Below the pieces are notes generated by a model. It was given only the letters and a program-made list of their open reading frames with translations. It had not been told where the DNA came from and ran no database searches. DNA of 9,619 nt from NCBI GenBank assembly GCA_013812515.1, contig JACCTI010000077.1:1-9619 (forward strand). The letters are read 5' to 3'. The translations under genes were made by a program, and so were the position numbers. Each line of letters starts with the position of its first letter. The stretch's first letter is position 1. Source of the stretch: Chthoniobacterales bacterium (lineage in GTDB: Bacteria; Verrucomicrobiota; Verrucomicrobiia; Chthoniobacterales; UBA10450). This document shows positions 4,673-9,619 of this stretch, piece after piece.

Positions 4673-5803
4673 ATGCCTTCCCTTTGGAACCATGCCAATC
4701 CACAGCTGCGCGACCTCGCAGTTTATGAACCGGGGAAGCCGATCGAAGAGACAGCGCGCGAGCTCGGCGCTCACGCGTCCAGCATCATTAAGCTCGCGTC
4801 GAACGAGAATCCCCTCGGCCCCTCGCCGAAGGCACTCGCGGCGATGCGCGACGCCTTGGAATTCGCGCATCACTATCCCGATGGCGGCGGCTATTACTTG
4901 CGCGGCGCGCTCGCGGCGAAACTCGGCCTCGCGCGTGAGAACATTATCCTGGGCAGTGGCTCGAACGAAGTTCTCGAGTTCCTCGCGCACGCATTCCTCC
5001 ATCGCGATGACGAAATCATCACCTCGCAGCATGCCTTTATTGCTTACAAACTGATCGCCGCCGTCTTCGGTGCACGCACGATCGAAGTTCCCAGTCCTGA
5101 TCTCCGGCATGATCTCGACGGAATGATTGCGGCCATCACGCCGGGGACGCGCCTCATTTTCATCGCGAATCCAAACAACCCGACCGGCACCCTTCTCTCA
5201 CAAGGTGAAATTGATCGCTTCATGGCGGCATTGCCGGAGCGAATCGTCGTCGCGTTCGACGAAGCCTACTTCGAGTACATCGAAAATCCGCCGAACACAC
5301 TGCAGTTCCTGCGCGATCGGCGAAACGTCCTCGTTCTCCGCACCTTCTCAAAGATCCAGGGCCTCGCGAGTCTCCGGATTGGTTACGGCCTCGCGCATCC
5401 GGAGTTGATCGCGATCCTGCAAAAGACGCGACAACCATTTAATGTGAACGGCCTCGCGCAAACTGCCGCCGTCGCGGCCTTGGAGGACGACGAGCACCAA
5501 GTCAAAACCAAGCGAGTCACCGACGAAGGACGCGCCTACCTCGAGCAGGAATTCGCGGCCATGGGCCTGGAGTATGTTCCAAGTGCTGCCAATTTTGTGC
5601 TCGTCAAGGTAGGCAACGGCAGCTCCGTCTTCCAGCAACTCCTGAAGCACCGCATCATTGTGCGCGCGCTGAAAGGCTACAACCTGCCTGAGTGGGTCCG
5701 CATTTCCATCGGCACGATGGAGCAAAACCGCGCCTGCATTGCCGCGCTCAAGGAAGTGTTGAGAGAAGGCGCGAAGGTTACGGAACCGCCGCGATGCGTT
5801 TAA
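4673..5803 (+). CDS. hisC: Histidinol-phosphate aminotransferase
   Basis: A PLP-dependent class I/II aminotransferase that exchanges the amino group between histidinol phosphate/imidazole acetol phosphate and glutamate/2-oxoglutarate in histidine synthesis; it is cytosolic and dimeric in homologues. The 376 residues match the family (about 350-370). Visible: IKLASNENPLGPSP (39-52), which binds substrate; YPDGGGYYLR (68-77); LGSGSNE (93-99), which binds PLP phosphate; NPNNPTG (166-172); DEAYFEY (196-202); Schiff-base Lys227 in TFSKIQGLASLRIGY; and Arg343 in WVRISIG for the substrate carboxylate/phosphate. Two residues after Lys227 there is Gln where most HisC have Tyr, Phe or His, and Ser233 replaces the usual Gly or Ala. 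Related aromatic aminotransferases are possible, but the length and motifs favour HisC. ATG 4673 lacks a strong Shine-Dalgarno. No other his genes are nearby. Confidence 0.9.
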   Translation: MPSLWNHANPQLRDLAVYEPGKPIEETARELGAHASSIIKLASNENPLGPSPKALAAMRDALEFAHHYPDGGGYYLRGALAAKLGLARENIILGSGSNEVLEFLAHAFLHRDDEIITSQHAFIAYKLIAAVFGARTIEVPSPDLRHDLDGMIAAITPGTRLIFIANPNNPTGTLLSQGEIDRFMAALPERIVVAFDEAYFEYIENPPNTLQFLRDRRNVLVLRTFSKIQGLASLRIGYGLAHPELIAILQKTRQPFNVNGLAQTAAVAALEDDEHQVKTKRVTDEGRAYLEQEFAAMGLEYVPSAANFVLVKVGNGSSVFQQLLKHRIIVRALKGYNLPEWVRISIGTMEQNRACIAALKEVLREGAKVTEPPRCV

Positions 5804-5853
5804 GAATGGTTATTGAGCAGTAACTTTTGCGCTCAATTTGACCGGACTTATCA

Positions 5854-5876
5854 GGTATGGCATCGGGTATGGTATG
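5854..5876 (+). promoter_or_regulatory. GGTATGG repeats at the vapB start, possible autoregulatory operator
   Basis: GGTATGG occurs at 5854-5860 and again at 5866-5872, exactly 12 bp apart, with an overlapping GGTATG at 5871-5876 that includes the antitoxin ATG. Ribbon-helix-helix antitoxins usually bind short tandem or inverted half-sites at their own promoter. TTGACC at 5838-5843 could be a -35, but no good -10 at 16-18 bp follows. The call rests on position and periodicity only. Confidence 0.35.
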
Positions 5877-6122
5877 CCCTCAGCAACTAAATCGACCTAT
5901 TCTTTAGATGCTGTCAGCCTGGAGAGACTGAGGCGGCTCTCCCGCCGCTGGCAGGTATCGAAAACCGAAGTGTTGCGGAGGGCGCTCACCCAAGCGGCCG
6001 CAAACGACGCCCCTTCCCCCGAAGAACGCGTTGCCGCTCTGCGCGAACTCCAACGAAGAACAGAGGAATCTCGGATTGACTTAAAGAAGTGGCAGAAGGC
6101 AATCAAAGATGGTCGTCGCTGA
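5874..6122 (+). CDS. vapB: Ribbon-helix-helix antitoxin (VapB-type)
   Basis: An 82-residue protein with an N-terminal ribbon-helix-helix DNA-binding fold. KSTYSLD (6-12) would be the beta-strand, VSLERLRRLSRRW (14-26) helix 1 and SKTEVLRRALTQAA (29-42) helix 2. The charged C-terminal part (ERVAALRELQRRTEESRIDLKK) would be the helix that wraps and neutralises the toxin. The identification rests on the fold and on the PIN-domain gene that overlaps it by 14 nt. Known pairs of this kind repress their own promoter, with toxin as co-repressor. ATG 5874 is the first ATG in frame; TTG 5838 would add 12 residues with no domain value. It begins 70 nt after the hisC stop on the same strand. Confidence 0.85.
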   Translation: MPSATKSTYSLDAVSLERLRRLSRRWQVSKTEVLRRALTQAAANDAPSPEERVAALRELQRRTEESRIDLKKWQKAIKDGRR

Positions 6123-6510
6123 GCCATCCGAGCTCGTGTCGCTCGATTCGAATTTTCTGGTGGCGGCACGGGCGCCGGCTTCGGCAGAGGGTGACCAACT
6201 CCAAAGATGGTTAGCGCAAGGCACGAGCGTTCAGATCAGCGCAGTGGCATGGTCTGAATATCTCTGCGGTCCGGTCGATGAGAGCGACGTCGATATCGCC
6301 AGAAGCATTCTCACTCGGATCGATCCTTTCGCCGAAGCAGATGCCGGACTGGCGAGCGAGCTGTTCCATCAGACCGGAAGACGCTCGCGGAGCCACTTGG
6401 ATTGTATGATCGCAGCGCACACCATTAGACGGGGCGGCTTGTTAGCGACGTTAAACATTCAAGATTTTCGCCGTTTCGAAAAATTCCGGCTGAAACTCGT
6501 GCGAATTTGA
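6109..6510 (+). CDS. vapC: PIN-domain ribonuclease toxin (VapC-type)
   Basis: A 133-residue PIN domain, the usual VapC length. The four acidic metal-binding positions are visible: Asp13 in SLDSNFLVAA, Glu50 in AWSEYLCG, Asp98 in RSHLDCMIAAHTI and Asp119 in LNIQDFRRFEKF. All are intact, so the nuclease should be active. Characterised VapC toxins cut tRNAs or the sarcin-ricin loop of 23S rRNA with Mg2+ or Mn2+ and are held inactive by VapB. Its own target cannot be read from sequence. The start ATG overlaps the antitoxin end by 14 nt, with AAGG about 9 nt before it, which points to translational coupling. Its TGA overlaps a TTG in the mnmE frame and sits 17 nt before the preferred mnmE ATG. Confidence 0.9.
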   Translation: MVVAEPSELVSLDSNFLVAARAPASAEGDQLQRWLAQGTSVQISAVAWSEYLCGPVDESDVDIARSILTRIDPFAEADAGLASELFHQTGRRSRSHLDCMIAAHTIRRGGLLATLNIQDFRRFEKFRLKLVRI

Positions 6511-6527
6511 CAGCGGTTCACAGTCCA

Positions 6528-7865
6528 ATGGGGGGCGGCACCATCGCTGCCATCTCCACCGCGACCGGCGAAGGCGCAATCGCGCTCGTGCGCATTTCCG
6601 GCCCGGAGGCGATCGACTGCGCGGATCGTATCTTCCGAGGAAAACAGAAGCCTTCCGATATCCAGTCACATGTTCAGCATCTCGGGCACGTCACAGCAGG
6701 CGAACGCGTGCTCGATCAGGTCGTAATCTCCGTGCACCGGGCACCGCAGAGCTACACGGCCGAAGATCTGGTTGAGATCAGTTGTCACGGAGGTGTGCTG
6801 GTCACCGCCCAGATCCTCTCCGCCTGCCTCGATGCTGGCGCTCGGGTGGCACGGCCGGGTGAGTTTACGGAGCGCGCTTATCTCAACGGCAAAATGGACC
6901 TCACGCAGGCCGAAGCCGTGATTGACCTGATCCGTGCGCAAACCGATCTCGCGCTTCGCTCCGCCACGGAACAACTCGGAGGCCGGCTCGGTGATGAGGT
7001 GCGGACGATTCGCGACGAGCTTATCGCATGGCGCGCGCACATTGAGGCGGCGATCGATTTCTCAGAGGAAGGCATCGGGCCTGATGAAGGGGACAAGCTC
7101 CAGGCCCGCGTCGCTCAAGTGCGCGAAAAGATCAGCGCGCTTCTCGCGACGGAGCAGCGCGGCCGGATCTGGCGCGAAGGCGTGCGCGCCGTCATCTATG
7201 GGCCGACGAATGCCGGAAAATCGAGTCTGCTGAACCGTCTTCTTGGATACGAGCGCGCCATCGTCAGTCACATTCCGGGGACGACACGGGATACAATCGA
7301 AGAAGTCATTAGCCTCCGCGGCGTTCCGATTCGACTGCTCGACACCGCCGGCTTGCGCGACTCGCAGGACGAGCTGGAACGCGCCGGGATCGCGCGGACG
7401 GAAAATTCACTGGCGCTCGCCGACCTGATCCTGCACGTGATCGACAGCAGTGCGCCGAAACCGCTTTGCCTTGCAGACCGCGACTCGAATGCCCTCGAGA
7501 TCCTGTTGCTGAACAAGAGCGATTTGCCTACGCATCCCGACTGGCGCAATTGCGAAGCGTTAAGAATTTCATGTCTGGCCGAAGATGGTCTCGCGGGCTT
7601 GGAAGAGAAAATTCTCACCGCGATCGGGGCGCGGCACCTAACGACCGAGAGCGCTGTCGCGATCAATGCGCGTCATCGCGATTGCCTGGGGCGCGCGCTC
7701 GAAGCGTGCGATCGCGCGCAGGAAACAATGGCGCAAAATCTTTCCCCCGAATTTGTCGCGGTGGACGCCTGCGCGGCCTTGAACGCGGTCACGGAAGTGG
7801 TCAGCCTGGAAAGCGATGATCCGATTCTGGATTCGTTGTTCTCGCAGTTCTGCATAGGCAAATGA
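6528..7865 (+). CDS. mnmE: tRNA uridine-5-carboxymethylaminomethyl(34) synthesis GTPase MnmE
   Basis: MnmE (TrmE) works with MnmG (not in the window) to place aminomethyl or carboxymethylaminomethyl groups on wobble uridine 34 of certain tRNAs, using a folate-derived carbon and GTP hydrolysis. The protein has 445 residues. The N-terminal folate-binding domain runs from TIAAISTATGEGAIALVRISG through PGEFTERAYLNGKMDLTQAEAV (about 110-131). A helical domain surrounds a GTPase domain: G1 GPTNAGKSS (225-233), G2 TTRDT (252-256), G3 DTAG (272-275), G4 NKSD (329-332). It ends FCIGK, with the conserved C-terminal Cys442 of the CIGK motif. In G1, T-N-A replaces the common P-N-V. ATG 6528 suits the family N-terminus; TTG 6507 would add seven residues and overlap vapC. 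The stop overlaps the pyrD start (ATGA). Confidence 0.97.
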   Translation: MGGGTIAAISTATGEGAIALVRISGPEAIDCADRIFRGKQKPSDIQSHVQHLGHVTAGERVLDQVVISVHRAPQSYTAEDLVEISCHGGVLVTAQILSACLDAGARVARPGEFTERAYLNGKMDLTQAEAVIDLIRAQTDLALRSATEQLGGRLGDEVRTIRDELIAWRAHIEAAIDFSEEGIGPDEGDKLQARVAQVREKISALLATEQRGRIWREGVRAVIYGPTNAGKSSLLNRLLGYERAIVSHIPGTTRDTIEEVISLRGVPIRLLDTAGLRDSQDELERAGIARTENSLALADLILHVIDSSAPKPLCLADRDSNALEILLLNKSDLPTHPDWRNCEALRISCLAEDGLAGLEEKILTAIGARHLTTESAVAINARHRDCLGRALEACDRAQETMAQNLSPEFVAVDACAALNAVTEVVSLESDDPILDSLFSQFCIGK

Positions 7866-8887
7866 TTGGACCTGCTGCCTACGAACGACTCGTTAGGCCG
7901 CTGCTCTTCTCGCTCGATCCGGAGAAAGCGCATCATCTGGCGCTCGCAAGCCTGCGCGCTGCCTCTGCCTTTCCGCCCCTGCTCGCGACCCTGCGACGTT
8001 TCCAGCCGCCGCTCCAACCGTCGAAGGTCTTCGGCCTCGATTTTCCCAACCCGCTTGGCCTTGCCGCTGGCTTCGACAAAAACGGGGTCGCGCTTCCTGC
8101 ATGGGAAGCGCTCGGGTTTGGCTTCGTCGAGATCGGCACGGTCACGGCGAAAGCGCAGCCCGGGAATCCGAAGCCTCGCATCTTTCGCCATCCCGAGCAG
8201 CAGGCGCTTATCAATCGGCTCGGGTTTAATAATGAAGGCGCCGACGCGGTGGCAGCGCGCCTGGGCAAGCTCCGCGCCAACGGTCGGTGGCCAAAAATCC
8301 CGATTGGAATCAACATCGGAAAATCCAGAGGGACGGAGCTCGCGCTGGCCGCGGACGATTACGCTTACTCGTTTCGCCGGCTGCGCGATTTCGCGGATTA
8401 CGTCGTCCTCAACGTGAGCTCGCCCAACACCGCGGGTCTGCGTTCACTCCAGAACGAACAGGAACTGCGCGCTCTACTGCAACAGATCAGCGCCGAGAAC
8501 AATGCGCCGAGCAGACCGATCCTCGTGAAGATCGCGCCTGATCTCTCGTCCTTTGAGCTAGGGTCTCTGCTCGTCGCCTGCGAAGAGAACGGAATCGCCG
8601 GAATTGTGGCGACGAACACCACGCTCGATCACTCTGCCTTGCCCGCCGCGCACGGTCAGACCGGTGGCTTGAGCGGTCGTCCCTTGCGCGAAAAATCGAC
8701 GGCGACCGTCCGGACAATTCGCGCGCGGTCGGCATTGCCGATCATTGGTGTCGGCGGAATCTTCGATGCCGCGAGTGCCCGCGAGAAGTTGGAAGCGGGC
8801 GCGGAATTGGTGCAGGTCTACACCGGATTCATCTATCGCGGTCCAGCCATGCTCAAGGCTATCGTGAGTTCGCTCGGGACTGCCTAA
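7862..8887 (+). CDS. pyrD: Dihydroorotate dehydrogenase (quinone), class 2
   Basis: It oxidises dihydroorotate to orotate in pyrimidine synthesis, passing electrons through FMN to membrane quinone. The 341 residues match class 2 enzymes (E. coli 336). The N-terminal helices (about 5-45, PAAYERLVRPLLFSLDPEKAHHLAL) are the membrane-associating quinone-tunnel segment that marks class 2. The FMN barrel shows GLAAGFDKNG (66-75), NRLGFNN (118-124), catalytic Ser187 in NVSSPNTAGLR, KIAPD (223-227), TNTT (251-254), GGLSGRPL (268-275), GVGGI (296-300) and YTGFIYRGP (320-328). It overlaps mnmE by 4 nt (ATGA), so translation is probably coupled. Its TAA stop lies inside GCCTAAC, the left end of the structured element that follows. 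No signal peptide is seen; peripheral inner-membrane location is inferred from the class. Confidence 0.97.
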   Translation: MIGPAAYERLVRPLLFSLDPEKAHHLALASLRAASAFPPLLATLRRFQPPLQPSKVFGLDFPNPLGLAAGFDKNGVALPAWEALGFGFVEIGTVTAKAQPGNPKPRIFRHPEQQALINRLGFNNEGADAVAARLGKLRANGRWPKIPIGINIGKSRGTELALAADDYAYSFRRLRDFADYVVLNVSSPNTAGLRSLQNEQELRALLQQISAENNAPSRPILVKIAPDLSSFELGSLLVACEENGIAGIVATNTTLDHSALPAAHGQTGGLSGRPLREKSTATVRTIRARSALPIIGVGGIFDAASAREKLEAGAELVQVYTGFIYRGPAMLKAIVSSLGTA

Positions 8888-9017
8888 CGAAGGAAAGCAT
8901 CAACTGCCTCGCGCTGCAGACGAATCTGTCGCCGTCCGGATGTGTCGTGTGTTGGAGGCCACCTGCACAGGGCGAGGCATCACTCCGACGATTGGTCGTT
9001 AGGCAGCGCGGCTGCCT
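8880..9017. repeat. Structured element after pyrD, attC-like outer core sequences
   Basis: CTGCCTAACGA (8880-8890) and TCGTTAGGCAG (8996-9006) are perfect 11-bp inverted ends. They contain GCCTAAC and GTTAGGC, which match the integron attC outer consensus RYYYAAC...GTTRRRY; the span 8882-9004 is 123 bp, within known attC sizes. After an unpaired stretch of about 14-16 nt, TGCCTCGC (8905-8912) pairs with GCGAGGCA (8972-8979), with CTGCAG/CTGCACAG continuing imperfectly. The right end also forms a local hairpin, AGGCAGC-GCG-GCTGCCT (9001-9017), which competes with the long-range pairing. The L boxes of a standard attC are not evident and no integrase gene is visible, so the integron reading is tentative. 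Confidence 0.5.
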
Positions 9018-9029
9018 TGAAGTTGGCGC

Positions 9030-9058
9030 TTGGGTTTTTCCACTGGCTTAGGTAAGAT
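9030..9058 (+). promoter_or_regulatory. Possible promoter giving a leaderless transcript
   Basis: TTGGGT (9030-9035) and TAAGAT (9053-9058) are separated by 17 bp, the standard sigma-70 spacing. Matches are partial (three of six and four of six). Initiation about 7 nt after the -10 would fall on the ATG at 9065, so the mRNA would be leaderless. If the downstream ATG at 9113 is the true start, this would instead give a leader of about 48 nt. Confidence 0.3.
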
Positions 9059-9064
9059 GAAACG

Positions 9065-9619
9065 ATGGCGGTCGAACCTCGCCTGGCGATTCCAGATTTA
9101 CACGATGGAGTCATGGCCCCGTGCGGACCTGTCCGGTGGGAGCAGCTCCGAAGGGTTCCGTTGTTCCAGGGCCTGGAGGAGGAAGCGGCGGAAAAGCTAT
9201 GCGGCCTGCTGTTGTCGCGCGAATACAAGGCTCCCACGCGCCTGTTTGAGGCTGGCGATTCCGGCGACGCCATGTATCTGATCGAGCATGGCCGTGTCCG
9301 CATCACTGTGATGGATGCAGATGGGCGTGAGGTCACGCTGAGCGAGTTGCAGGACGGCGAGTTCTTCGGCGAGATGGCGTTAATTGACGGCCACGAGCGC
9401 TCGGCGGGCGCGACCGTCATGGAAGACACCCGGCTCGCCATTCTCCGCCGGGCGGACTTCATCTCCTTCATCCAAAGCGACCATCAGGTCATGCTCGGAA
9501 TGCTGACGGAGATGGCGCGTCGCCTCCGCCGGACCGACAACCTCCTGCGCCATCGCGTTTCGCGAAATCCGAACACGGAGCACGCGGCTTGCACGACTAC
9601 CGCCGACCGAGCCGCGGAC
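9065..9619 (+). CDS. Cyclic-nucleotide-binding-domain protein, probably fused to DUF1003 (3' end outside window)
   Basis: The frame is open from ATG 9065 to the window end (185 residues, partial). Residues 27-150 form a CRP-type cyclic-nucleotide-binding domain: RRVPLFQGLEEE (29-40), LFEAGDSGDAMYLIEHGRV (60-78), then the phosphate-binding cassette FFGEMALIDGHERSAGATV (100-118) with Glu103, Arg112 and Ser113. These residues contact cAMP or cGMP in known members, so ligand binding is plausible. After it come RLRRTDNLLRHRVSRNPN (153-170) and TTADRAAD. As I recall the family, this linker leads into the membrane DUF1003 domain, not a CRP helix-turn-helix; that part is outside the window and inferred. 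ATG 9113 (residue 17) is an alternative start. It is 177 nt after pyrD. Confidence 0.8.
   Translation, partial: MAVEPRLAIPDLHDGVMAPCGPVRWEQLRRVPLFQGLEEEAAEKLCGLLLSREYKAPTRLFEAGDSGDAMYLIEHGRVRITVMDADGREVTLSELQDGEFFGEMALIDGHERSAGATVMEDTRLAILRRADFISFIQSDHQVMLGMLTEMARRLRRTDNLLRHRVSRNPNTEHAACTTTADRAAD

Noticed and set aside
4332..5054. Long plus-strand open frame of 240 codons
   Set aside because: It crosses two palindromic repeats and then overlaps hisC in a different frame; hisC has a full set of family motifs, so this is a shadow with Arg/Ser-rich sequence.
5812..5837. Inverted repeat ATTGAGC/GCTCAAT after hisC as a terminator
   Set aside because: The stem is only 7 bp and mostly AT, the loop is 12 nt, and no proper T-run follows; it is too weak to call.
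7878..7898. GCCTACGA...TCGTTAGGC near the pyrD start as another recombination core site
   Set aside because: It lies in conserved pyrD coding sequence (YERLVRPLL), the left half lacks one base of the consensus, and the spacing is far too short for attC.
405..8890. Shared 12-mer ACTGCCTAACGA at 405-416 and 8879-8890, suggesting a second attC-like site near 408-462
   Set aside because: The partner sequence at 456-462 is GTTAGCG, which breaks the GTTRRRY consensus, and a few identical 12-mers are expected by chance in a window of this length.

Overview
The window is bacterial and chromosomal. It is GC-rich, densely coding on both strands and dominated by housekeeping genes. Ribosome-binding sites are mostly weak, and the spacers carry many long imperfect palindromes. 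The mix of NifS-type cysteine desulfurase, stand-alone LpxB N-terminal-like protein (which implies a Gram-negative lipid A envelope), class 2 dihydroorotate dehydrogenase and this style of intergenic repeat reminds me of soil Verrucomicrobiota. That assignment is an inference from style, not from a marker gene; Acidobacteriota or Planctomycetota cannot be excluded.

Layout. The left part (1-4247) lies on the minus strand: a tRNA-Thr(CGU) at the window edge, a class I SAM-dependent methyltransferase, pyridoxamine 5'-phosphate oxidase (pdxH), a NifS-type cysteine desulfurase and a small LpxB N-terminal-domain membrane protein. A 425-bp divergent spacer (4248-4672) is filled with three consecutive imperfect palindromes. 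The right part lies on the plus strand: hisC, then a VapBC-type toxin-antitoxin pair, mnmE and pyrD, packed with overlaps of 4-14 nt or gaps of at most 70 nt. A structured spacer follows, and then the 5' part of a cyclic-nucleotide-binding-domain gene that runs off the window.

How the genes fit together. pdxH makes PLP, and both the cysteine desulfurase and HisC use PLP, so three of the metabolic genes share a vitamin B6 theme. mnmE (tRNA wobble-uridine modification), the sulfur-donating desulfurase and the tRNA gene all bear on tRNA. The toxin-antitoxin pair sits inside what looks like a housekeeping transcription unit, with VapC ending at the mnmE start region.

I see no clearly new multi-gene system. 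The most unusual content is in the spacers: a 40-bp-arm palindrome at 244-362, a REP-like double hairpin at 1535-1606, a dyad that could mask the nifS ribosome-binding site at 3831-3895, the palindrome cluster at 4252-4638, and a 123-bp element after pyrD bounded by sequences matching the integron attC outer core consensus at 8882-9004.
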